From Euperipatoides rowelli (Eukaryota; Onychophora; Udeonychophora; Euonychophora; Peripatopsidae): DNA of 16,032 nt. Positions 1 through 11,100 of the stretch are shown here, one piece after another. The stretch lies in assembly GCA_003024985.2 (NCBI GenBank), contig PXIH01S0003219.1; one strand, 5' to 3'. The notes beneath the pieces were generated by a model, which did not search any database, was not told the origin of the DNA, and worked only from the letters and a program-made list of their open reading frames with translations. Numbering within the stretch: the stretch's first letter is position 1; the number at the start of each line of letters is the position of its first letter. Position numbers and translations under genes: made by a program.

Positions 1-2440
1 GAACGACCTTGGGGAAAATGATGGGGAAATTTTGGCAAAATAATTCAATGTTCTGGGGAAATTTGTTTGCCTGAAAATATTTTGCACCCCTGATGAAAAC
101 TATTAAAAAAAAATTGCAACAAAACAATATTCCTGTTATATAAATATACTTGTATATCAGCCTTTTCTTTTTCAAAATACATTGTTTTTTAAATAATGAA
201 ACTTCAATGCAATGATAGATAATAGAAATGTGATATAGGATGAAACAATTGTGCTTATAATAAAAATCTGGAAATTTCACTGCTATTAGTAGATTCTGGC
301 CGGGAAAAGTGGAATAGAATTTGTACTGGCAAGATGCTTTGAACTTAATTTTATTCAACCAGAAACTCCATGTGACTAAGGTCTGTCAAGCATTGTACAA
401 AAATCAAGACTAGAAATGTAACATGGAACAGAAGGAATATATACAGTATAATAAATTAGACGTTTAAATTTCAATTGATTTAAGTCACAACAGTTGAGCG
501 AGAGCCTCATGGTTTACTTCAGGTGAGAGCAAAAATTGGCTAGAAATATTCAAGTAAAATTATATTTATAACAAAAATTAAAAATTTGTCGGTGAGCATT
601 AGTTTTGAGATGAGCATGGCCACCAAATTCCTTACATGTACTAGTCTCCAGGGAGGTGATCACAAAAGGATGTGACCCAAGACTCCTTATATCTATCCAG
701 CTTATGTCTTAGCCCTATAAACCCAGAATGACTAATCACTAGACATTATTATTGCTTAGGAATTTTAGAATATTATACATTTAAAATTTTTTTTAAAATA
801 CCGGTACGTTTCCCCCAAAAGGAAAACTGTCGTTCATTTACAATAGTAAATACATATTACATTCTTACTTTTTTTCGACTACACATTCTATCTCTTCTTT
901 CCATGATTCTAGTTATAACTTGTAATCATTCTGTTTTGTGGTTCTTCTGAAGGATGTGATTATCCACCTGTGGACTTTTGGCAATAACTAGGTGGATTTT
1001 CCACATAACGACTTTTAACAGTCGTTCTTTAGAAGATCTTAATGTTTGCACATTAGTCATACAGTATATAGACTACATATTTGAACTAAAGATAATTACT
1101 GAGAAGCAATAGTTGACTATCTGAGGCACTGTTTTCTTACAGGAATTCTGCATAAAACATTGGACTTACAACTTAGGCATCACATGATATCTGAAAAGCA
1201 ATTAGAATTTTTTTTACCAAGTTTATAAAATTTTCTTTTTTATATAAAAAAATTATAATTTTCCTAATAAAGAAATTAATGGATTATTTCAAGAAAAATC
1301 AGGGGGTAAAATGCAATATTAATTCAAAATACAATTTTTATAGTAAAATCAATACATCAAGTATTTTTTTAATATATATGGGAGCTTTATTGACTTTTTA
1401 TAAACAAAAAGTTAAAATGTAAAATAACATTTGTAGAAAAAAAAAAAGTAGTACATCAAATTTATAATTATTGAGGTCTGCACTATGAATGTTTATATTC
1501 CCCTCCTATTTTTTCTTATAATTTTTTTAAGTACACTAAGCTTTATAATCCATGGAAGCAATATTTTTTCAAAGTGTTAATAAATTGCAGTAAAATATTA
1601 AATTGTAAATCCTGTTTTTTTATTTTTACAAAAGATTTGCAAATGAGTAATAATTAAAATTTTAAACATTGAATGGTAACATAATCGTTTTGTTTTTACC
1701 AAGATTAATATAAGAAACTTCAACTAGCTATGTATTTTGATGTTGATAAATAAGACTGGAGTTTTTTTCATGGTAAATGTAACTAAAAATTTCTAGGTAG
1801 TCGTATTACTTTTATGGAATATTCAGCTATGGACTAAACACAGCATTCTAGATCTCCTTGTCAATACTCCATCTTTACTCAGAAGCAGCGGCTGACATTT
1901 AATGTCCAGAATGTGAATGACAAATGACATGGTACAATATAAACAGAAAGGTAGAAATCATCATGTCTTCTGATTTTTTTTATCCTTTAATTTGTAACAA
2001 ATCGTACATTGTCCATTGCACATAATACTTACCTTATATAAAGAAATCTCATATCTTACAAATGTAGTACAAACTTAGTGTACAATAAAATAAGTTTTAT
2101 GGCAATTAGACATTGCCGCTTTTGGATAGAAAATTGTTACTAAATTTAGTGTGCAATATTTACCAGACTTTAAGTACTGTGTACAATTTAAAAATGATGC
2201 ACTATTTTAAAGTAGACTTTATAAGTATTGTTACATTATTAACGGGATCAAGCAATATGGATAAAGTTTATAAGATATATAAAATCTAATCGGCATGTAA
2301 ATTCATATTTCTTTTAAAAATTCTTACATAATATTTTCAAGAATTACTGTATTTCTTTTAATATTAATTGATAATTAATACATATTAAAAATAATTTTAA
2401 TATTTAAAAGAAATAGAAAAATAAGATGAGGCTAGGTTTC
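1..2440. other. A/T-rich intergenic sequence with no recognisable gene
   Basis: No open frame longer than about 40 codons and no protein family was recognised. The first 60 bases contain three GGGGAAA words. Two small inverted repeats lie close together: ATCCACCT at 962-969 with AGGTGGAT at 990-997, and AACGACT at 1007-1013 with AGTCGTT at 1020-1026 (7-bp stem, 6-nt loop). Otherwise only A/T homopolymer runs are present. Confidence 0.5.
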
Positions 2441-2495
2441 TCTGTATTGACACCATCTTGCTTATTTATTCCTGATTTTTGATGAAAATCAAATC

Positions 2496-2645
2496 ATGTC
2501 ACAGGAGAATATCAATTTGGATCTTTATTTTTCCCTTCATCATACATTAAAATTCTTAGCAGATACAATTAAGGATGATTGGATGAAGGAAAAGTGCACA
2601 CACTACCTTGATAAAATGAACTTTCCTCATGAAATAAAGCATTAG
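2496..2645 (+). CDS. short anonymous ORF, possible exon (49 residues)
   Basis: An ATG-to-TAG frame of 50 codons starts MSQENINLDL and ends NFPHEIKH. It has a mixed, protein-like composition (WMKEKCTHYLDKM) instead of the Phe/Ile/Asn/Lys-only content usual for chance frames here. A CACAG at 2499-2503, preceded by a T-rich tract, could act as a splice acceptor and make it a terminal exon. No family was recognised and no partner exon was found, so it may be chance or a remnant of a mobile element. Confidence 0.15.
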   Translation: MSQENINLDLYFSLHHTLKFLADTIKDDWMKEKCTHYLDKMNFPHEIKH

Positions 2646-3339
2646 TAAAGATGGCACTGGGATTTTGCCAATATGTATTAAAAAATTATTACATATGAAG
2701 ATGTACTCTAAACAACCTTAACATAAATATAAATGAAACACAATGTGCACAGCTTGGAGGTAATAGGATTATAATAGGGTACAAATGCATCGCCCCATAT
2801 TAATTTGTAGTAAAGCCTTTCTCAAATGATTTGCTTAATATTATCATGATGTTTAATATTTGAAGTGAGTATATACTGTATATTAGTGATGTAAGGTAAA
2901 ACAGGGTGTCCGAGAATTAACTTTATGATAATGATTTAAAATAATTCATGAACCAAAAGATCGGTGGATGGATTATATATGATGAAATATAATGTGCTAA
3001 AAAGATGATTTACAGAACATACTGAAGAAAATAAGTTTACTAGGTTGATTTTTTTTTTACCCACTTGATCAGTAACTAGGGGTATCCAAGCAATTTTGCC
3101 TTGGTGCCAAAATTTACAATTTGTTCAGCACCAAAAATATTACCTGGTGCCAAGGACTATTTTAATAGTTTTTTTTCATGTTTCAGAAGTCTCTGCAGCC
3201 ATTTATTTGATGCCAATACATTTTTTTTTCAAAATCAACTAAATTCAATCGAAATATTTTATTCATAATTACGATAAGTGCATAAATTTGTGCAACTTAC
3301 AACAATATTAGGATCAAATCTAAAAAGAAACGTTAATTT

Positions 3340-3500
3340 GTCTCGGTTCCGTGGTCGAGTGAATTCACTTCCGCTTGATGAACCGAAGGCATATGCCGAG
3401 GTGTACAGGTTCGCGCCTCGGCTTGGGCAGTTAAGGAACGATTTTTTCCCTAGCTTTAACAGCTCGCCTCGGGTTTTTCCAAGTACGCTGCCCTTGTAAC
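3340..3500 (+). repeat. GC-rich tRNA-derived SINE-like island
   Basis: This block is visibly richer in G+C and CpG than its surroundings. GTGGTCGAGTG at 3351-3361 resembles a pol III A box, and GGTTCGCGCC at 3408-3417 resembles a B box. The 57-nt spacing between them fits a class II (Leu/Ser-type) tRNA with a long variable arm. Stems are visible: an imperfect CTTCCG/CCGAAG anticodon-like arm, GGCATATGCC where a variable arm would be, and a perfect 7-bp GCCGAGG (3395-3401) with CCTCGGC (3416-3422) around the B box. A T6 run at 3442-3447 could terminate pol III. GGGCAG (3425-3430) pairs with CTGCCC (3488-3493) around the tail. A 73-codon open frame crosses the block (3278-3499) but looks incidental. 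It is not a functional tRNA; it could instead be a piece of another repeat family. Confidence 0.35.
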
Positions 3501-4384
3501 ATCAAGGAACCTGTATTTAGTGATTCAATCAGATATTATAATCAATTATAAGTTTAATTTAAGTAACCAAAAAAAAAATACATTTCTTCTCCTCTTGGAG
3601 AGGAAATTTATTTAAAAAAAAAAAAAAAAAAGAAACAATCTAATTTATTTTAAATAGTTTAAAGGCAATACGTAATTGAAGACAATGTACTTTTTCCAAA
3701 AAAATTTTTTTCATCTTTAGAAAGGAGAGGATACCATGTCTTTATTTCATGACTATAGCCATAGCAGAATTTAGAGGAATGCTAAGAGTCCCTATAACAT
3801 TATTTTTTTTAAAGCCAAAACCCAGTAATTTGCTACCAGTAAATTTGGCAGCAGATTTTAATTGATGAGCCTTAACTAATTTAAAATATTATTAAAACTT
3901 AGAACTTAGTTTCTCCATAAAATTTTAATAAATAAAACAGAAAAGAAAAAAAATTGATTGTTAAATTATTTAATTTTTAATTTCAATAATGTATGACAAT
4001 AAAATTGACTGGTTACTTAAATTTAAAAAAAAAGTAAATAAGGAATAATAAAAAAAAATGAACTCGTCCGATCTGAGTAACTTTCAAATAATTGGAATTT
4101 TGAAAGTATGCTAAGAGAAGAAAGAAAATGTCCACTGCCTGATCAATTATACGTCTCATGAGAGAAGACATACAGTAACTTTTATGTTCGTGCTTTGAAT
4201 TTTTTTCCCTTCAAGGTGTACAGAGTGTGCTATTGAGTAGATTTGTGTGCCGTGAGATTATTATCTGATTTATAATTCCGTCATCAAAGAATTAAATAAC
4301 TGCTTCTTGAATCACATAATGAAAATGTATTTTCATATAAATGAAATCTTTTAATAAGTTTAACTACTGTATAAAGTGAACAAT
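3501..4384. other. A/T-rich spacer with poly(A) tract
   Basis: No gene was recognised. A run of 18 A occupies 3614-3631, just after a short CCTCT/AGAGG hairpin near 3593-3605. The run could be the tail of a retroposed element on the plus strand, possibly related to the SINE-like island, but the intervening sequence was not recognised. Confidence 0.35.
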
Positions 4385-4390
4385 TTTATT
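4385..4390 (-). terminator. candidate poly(A) signal of the FAXDC2-like gene
   Basis: TTTATT on the plus strand reads AATAAA on the transcript strand. It is the first canonical hexamer found downstream of the stop and implies a 3' UTR of roughly 600 nt. A weaker ATTAAA lies nearer at 4711-4706. In DNA this A/T-rich such hexamers arise often by chance. Confidence 0.3.
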
Positions 4391-4982
4391 CAAAATAAAA
4401 TTTTCTAATCTTAAAGGGAGATGCTATATATCGTAAATAAAATAAGCTGATGTGCTAGTAATGATTAACGATATGTCACTGTGAATAACTGTGAATAAGA
4501 TCCATTACTGTACTGATTTATAAATTAATTTTGGAAACTTGATCAAAAATAGATAATTGTAAAAGCATATACAGTATATGATAATAATTATAAGAAAATC
4601 ATTTTTAAAAACATTAGCTACAAATAACATCCTGTACCATATCCTGTGTAAAATTAATAATTTTCATACTTATCTCTCAAAAATTCTTAAAATAATCATT
4701 CATTCTTTAATACAACTGACTTTCTCAGGAAATTATTCCTTTTGATTTGTAATATAGAACGGTAATAAAAGAAAACAAAACAATTTAAGAAAATAACAAA
4801 ACTATGGCACGTCCAATTTACACTACATTGTGTATATTTCTTGGGTGATCATTTCACATTAACAACATGAACAGTATTGAGCATTCAATAAATAATTAAA
4901 ATAAACTATCTAAATTGCATTGATTGTGCATTATATCTTTTCTGGTATCTTCACCTATAAGCTTCCATCACCTAAATGTAAA

Positions 4983-5145
4983 TTACTTTTCAGGCTTCTT
5001 TTTACATTTATCAGGAATGGATTGAGAGATAGGTGTCAATGATAGGAGCAGAATGTGACGCTGATATGCACTGCTGGCCCTAAAAATGTTATCTGTTCCG
5101 TGCAATCGATCCAATACACCCAACACACCAAAATTCTGAGTGAAT
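4983..5145 (-). CDS. FAXDC2: FAXDC2-like, terminal coding exon and stop
   Basis: The 163-nt exon completes K235 and encodes 53 further residues to a TAA at 4985-4983. FTQNFGVLGVLDRLHGTD is the conserved post-histidine segment of the family. TPISQSIPDK resembles the vertebrate FAXDC2 C-terminus, and the protein ends in a lysine-rich tail (KCKKKPEK). The acceptor is preceded by a clear pyrimidine tract (TTTTTTCTTTTCTAG). The lysine tail could act as a cytosolic ER-retention-like signal; this is inference, since it is not an exact KKXX ending. Confidence 0.95.
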
Positions 5146-8100
5146 CTAGAAAAGAAAAAAAATAATGCATTTATTATGGTAAATACAAACACAGCATTGT
5201 CTTCAATTACACAAAATTAAGGGTGGAAATTTGTTACAGAAATCCAGGAATTTAAGTTTTTTTTTTTTTAAACTAACTAGTTACAGTTAAAATTAGCCTG
5301 CTTTACAAATAAAAATTGCCACTTAACAAAGGTAGTTTTACAATGTTTAATATAATGAGTAACTAACAAAGTGACTTCAATTTGTTTTAAATAAAATGAT
5401 AAGTGAAGTAAAGTTGAGTAAGATTTCATCTCTGGTCCTAAGTAAATGAAGTACCATAATACTTTAATATATTTTGGATGCATTTCTCCTAATTTTTAAG
5501 TATTTTTTAACTTACGATTAAAAAAAAAATATTATCCTAATATAATAAAAAACCAGTTTGGTCATGATGTCTGTAACCTGCTCAGCTACCTTCGGCGAGC
5601 CGATGACGCCTGAAGATGTTTTTGCTCTATTTTCTGCCCATAGATGTCGCTGTTATAGTAAGCTAGAAAGAAATTAATTGTCCGTCATTTTTTGACAGGC
5701 TTTTAAACTAGTCTAATAAAAGGCCATTTTGGTCACTTTAGTTATGATGTATGTCACGCTGCTCGGCCATCTTTGGCAAGCCGACGACGCCCGAAGATGT
5801 TTTCGATATATTTTCTGTCCATAGAGGTCACTGTATCCATCATTTTTGATAGGCTTTTAAACTAGTAACTATAATAAAAGGCCAATTTGGTCACTTTGGT
5901 CATGATGTCTGTAACGCTGCTCTGCTATCTTCGGCAAGCCGATGACACCTGAAGATGTTTTTGCTCTATTTTCTGTCCATAGATGTCGCTGTTATAGTAA
6001 GCTAGAAATAAATTAATTGTCCGTCATTTTTGACGGGCTTTTAAACTAGTCAAATATAATAAAAAGCCAATTTGGTCATGATGTATGTCACGCTGCTCGG
6101 CCATCTTTGGCAAGCCGACGACACCCGAAGATGTTTTCGCTATATTTTCTGTCCATAGATGTCGCTGTATCCATCATTTTTGACAGGCTTATAAACCAGT
6201 TTATATATACTGTAAAAGATATTTATCGACAACATACAAAATAGTTATTTATAACATTATAACCATACAAATTAATGCTCACTACAAAATTCTTGCAGCA
6301 AAACAGTTAACCATTCCTTAAATAAACACATCAAAAGGCTGAGAAAAAAACAAAGTTGGAAGTTATAATACTTAAGACTACATAATACAATAATAGACTA
6401 TCTTAGAGATATAATTTTTCCAAAAAATACATTGATAAAGAAAAATTACACTCAAGGATGAAACAATAGATAAGTTCAGATTCATTATTGTTGGATTCCA
6501 AAAATGTCCCCTTTAAACTGAAAAAAAAAACAACATTATTTGCCTGTTATGAATCGTAGGTGAAATGAGACAAAGATTTATCATTATCAATTCAAGCTTA
6601 AGTAGTTTGAAAAATAATTAGATTTCTAATAACATCTTCCTCTTTCCTTAAATAATTAACTAAATAATTAAAAGGTTACTTTTACTAAAAAACTAATTTA
6701 TCAGTTGTTGTTGAAAAAAAAAAGTGATTTGTTACACCAGTTTTAAGTTACTTTAATCCCTGCATATCATATATCAAAATATAATATCCAACTCAGGACA
6801 GTTCAGCTCTTGTTTTAAACTTAAAATATTTTTTTAAAGGTGGGGAAAAAAAACAACTTTTTTTTTTAATTATCTTTGGGGAAAAAAAAAAACAGTTACA
6901 TTTTTATTACATGTGAGTGACGAATTTAAGGGTAGCAGGATCTGATAAAACAATAAAGTAAACACAACTTGCAATGTTAAGATTCTACTAAAAATAATCT
7001 AAAAATTTAAAACTATATGATTATTTGACTGCAATTTAACTTCTATAAATAGTATGGTGAAGTTTCTAGGTAGAGTAGACTGGACGGGCACTAATCAAGA
7101 CAAACCACTAAATTGTATAAAGTAGAAGGGAACCAGTTTAAATAATTAATCAAAGGATTTATTGTATTTTCTTTAACAGTAACAAACAAATTGCCAACAA
7201 ATTATGAGTAATGGAAGATAACTTACCACATCTTTGGCAACCCCTACAATAGTTACAGTACCTGTGCCTTCCACGCATATTGATTTCACCTCTCGGTATC
7301 GAAGAGAAAGTAAAGGTCATTTGTGGAATCGTGCCTAACCACACATCACCCTCACCTTTATCCTTATAAATTTATTTCATTCCACATGTAATATGTAGGC
7401 CGAGTGGCCTCTACTATTTCTTTGGTACCATACCAAGATGTGAAATGTAAGCAACTACTGTAGGTATTGCCACCTTGCATTACTCATAACAATTTATTGG
7501 TTAATGCTAAAGAAATAAATCCTTTGATTAATTATAAGCTGGTTCCCTTCTACTTTATTTATTCAATTTGTGAAAAGAGCCTAATCTTTGATATCTGGCA
7601 GTTTGTCTTGACTAGCACTAGTCCATACAACTCTACCTAGCAGCTTCAGCATAATAGATAAATTAAATTACATAGAAGAAAATTCTATAGCTCAAAATTT
7701 ATTGGTTTTAGAATAGGCTATTCCCTAAAACCAATAAATTCACAACTTTGTTAAAACACTTTAAAGCCTTAGCATCAATTATAAAGTTAAATTACCTGGA
7801 TAAGCAAAATAATTTGTTCTAAACAATAATTCATTACATTTACAATTATTAAATCCTAGTAAATCAGTCTCAATCATGATAAAAAAAAAATGTTGCATTA
7901 TAAAGCTAAATTACCTGATCTAACATTTTTTGTCTCATGATTGAGACTTGTTTACTATGATTTAATATTTGTAAATGTAATGAATTATTGTTTAGAACAA
8001 ATTATTTGACTTATCCAATTTCTAGACATATTCCTAAATATTTGTTAATACATGATTTCCAGCTACCTGTTAACGCTAGTGATATATTTAATATGTTTAT

Positions 8101-11100
8101 CTTAATTGGTATAGATTTTAAAATATATTACTCTATTATGTTTATTGGACAGTTTGTTTTTCTTTTGTTGCTTTAATTGATTTTCAAACGGTAAGTGACA
8201 TTCTGCCAATGTTTTGATATTAATAAATACCCGGATGTAAGCGTCTTGATGGCTGCGTCGTTCTTATAGTTTTGTAAATATTTTAAATTTTTAATCTTTA
8301 AGTTCTAATTATGTTTTTTTTTATTATTATTATTTTGAATCATGTTTATACAATTAGTGTCAACCTTTTGGCTTTTTGAATTCGCAGTGGATCTAGCCAT
8401 GTTAGAAGCATTATATTTGTTCCTGATTGGCGATTTAGGCTTTTCCAGGGCCGTAGATTGTCATCCTGCTTAAGCTGGTCTCATTATTTATTATAAAGCA
8501 TTTGTTTGTCCATAATTACTGGATATTTCAAATTTTTCTTTCCTGTTTCGTTTAAATCTATTATTTACTGTAATTGAATTTTGTCTTTTCTATGATTATG
8601 CCGTCACAATTGCTTTATCTCTGGCTGTATACTACGTAATCTATAAAACCTATAATAAAGGTCTATATTGATCAAGTACAGCACTTCTTTAAACATTTTT
8701 GAATGGATACCACCTTGAATGTCTTGTTTATGACTCAAGTAATTAAAATGATGTCTTATAGCAATGTACAGTATTTGCTTATAGCCCAATTGTTACCACC
8801 TAGTTTATAAACATCTGTATTACGTTGGTGTTTGGTCTGTATAGTGACCGTTGTGTGATTTGGCTGATCATTAGCCTTTGACATTTCTCAATAAATTGTT
8901 ATTTTCAATCTAATATTGTTTGATATCCATGTAAATAAAGCCCATATCCTTGTGGGCTAGGGCCTTATATTTTAAATATAAATTTCAATTTGATTATATG
9001 TATATAATTTTAATATTTTTGTTTTGTTTATGGAAATATCTTGCTTGAACTGTTGGCAGAACTTTGAACAATAGTGAGATATATTTGTCTGTATTTACAA
9101 CTTGTTTATATACAGTAAATAAACCTGAATAATAATATAATCAAGAGATTCACCTGTAAAAAAAATTAATTCTAATTTTCAAAGAAAACTTACTTAAGAT
9201 GATGAAAATCATGAGCTTCAGGGGATGGTAACAAAGGAAAATGATATCCACTGTGAGCAATAATTGTAGACACTAAGGCTAAACTGTACCACATCCATGC
9301 TGTTGCTAAGTGAGATCCCATAAGAAGAGGTCCGAGAAATGGAGGGATGAGGTTTGATATTAGATGTTCTACAGGATGAGCATAGATTGATACAATGCCA
9401 ATTGGTGCAGTCCATTCATGATGTTTTTTATGAATATGTTTATAAAACATTGGTAGATGAAACATTCTGAAATATCAAATTACCGGTACATCAAATGTTT
9501 ATTTGTAATATTTATAGAATAATCAATTGAATAAATAATTTGGACTTAATAGAAATTAAATATATTAAAAAAAATGACTTGTCAGCAAATAGCTATATAA
9601 CAATAATTTATATTAAAAAATTAGACCATAATTAAATTATATTAAAAAACACATTTTTCTGTGTCTCCGTCATTCCGAACTCTTTAAATTACATTTTCTC
9701 CCCAATGGTTTGTCTAATTAAGTTTAAATTTGAAATTGGTGTTACTGTACAGGTCTAGAATATGTAGCCTACTGTATATAAAAGGTCAAGGTCCGAGGTG
9801 GCCACATGGGGGTACAAGGGGGCCCCCTAAAATCTAAAGTTTTTAAAATGCTCCGATTAAGTTCAAATTTGACATTTGTGTTACACTAGAGGTCTAGAAT
9901 ATGTACATAAAAGGTCCTAGGTGGTCACATGGGGATGCTAGGGGGGCCCCAAAAAATCTAATTTTTTTAAAATGCTCTGATTAAGTTAAATTTTAAATTT
10001 GTGTTACCCTAGAGGTCTACAATCACATGGGGGTGGCTAGGGAAGCCCAATTGAATTGCGTCATTTTAGACAATGAAAATAGACTTGGCCATTATTTTAG
10101 CGGATGGGGGGGGGGGGGAGCAAATAACATGGGAATGTTTGTTTAGCATAGTTCCAAACATGACACAAAATTCTGGGCCAAAAAAAAAATTACTGTCAAT
10201 TTTGACTAGTTTAATCTTATGTTCCATTGCTCAATAACTTCATACTTCCCTCCCCTTCAAAAATATTTTTAATATTTTGTGGTTTTATTTTGTAGATATG
10301 GAAAGCAAAAGAGTGTGACAATTAGGTAATCTGGTGTTATTTTTAACTTACTAGCTCTAAGATGAATTATGTTAATGTGTAGGAACATTTAAGATGATCA
10401 TCTGCTCCAAAGTATGATAAAGAATAATTTTTTAATAATTTAAAAAAATATAGGAGCATAAGGGTTAAATAACACCATACTAAAATCTTTAAATGGGAAC
10501 GATCATCCCATTAAAAGCTTTGTGTCATTACATGCAAAACAAAAGGGAATAGGAAAAATAGTAGTCGTAAAGACACAGGCAATATTCTGTATCTTTTAAA
10601 TAGCTCACATAACTTACAGTACTTTAGAAATCAAAAATTTATGCATTTTGATGTTGTGCAACTTTTTCCAACTAAAATTCCTAAATCAGCCACAGAATTA
10701 TCAAATAAAGTCATGAAATAAGATCATAAATGCTAACTTTGATGAAACTGGTCCATTTCATTGAACTTTGATAGGAAGCTCAGTCAAAACTTAACCTATT
10801 CAAATTGACAATAATAATCCAAGAGTTGCTCTTCAATGGAATAAATATGGCCAGAAATTAGCAAGGATACTTGGGTTTTCAAGGCAATGTTGCTAAGGAA
10901 TACAGAAACATTTGCATTTGACATACGATGATATAACATACAGTAAATAGTGGTCTATAGGCCTACCTATGACATATTTTTAAAAGATTATGAACCGATT
11001 AAAAGCATACAGTATCAAATTCTTTACAGATTATATGACGACTTAAAAATGAAATTGGATAAATACTTAGAGACTATAGCATCATACAAAACAGTTATAA

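Noticed and set aside
3340-3430. Functional tRNA gene
   Set aside because: The B box deviates from GGTTCGANNC at key positions, no coherent acceptor stem closes the structure, and the T-arm stem is out of place.
5541-6200. CRISPR-like array
   Set aside because: Units are about 146-185 bp, adjacent and diverged, with no short constant repeat and unique spacer pattern; the context is animal intron DNA.
7159-7344. 61-codon minus-strand frame with a Cys-rich stretch (YCNYCRGCQRCGK) suggesting a zinc-binding motif
   Set aside because: The spacing does not fit a known zinc finger, and the frame begins in the core and ends inside the left arm of the inverted repeat. It is probably chance or transposon debris.
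7696-8017. Canonical miRNA precursors
   Set aside because: The 16-bp stem is too short and the 83-bp-arm foldback is too long and too perfect for a standard precursor; an siRNA-type hairpin is the better hypothesis.
7988-8176. 62-codon plus-strand frame after the foldback, faintly reminiscent of LINE C-terminal ends
   Set aside because: The resemblance rests on a few residues only and the frame starts within the foldback arm, so no coding call is justified.
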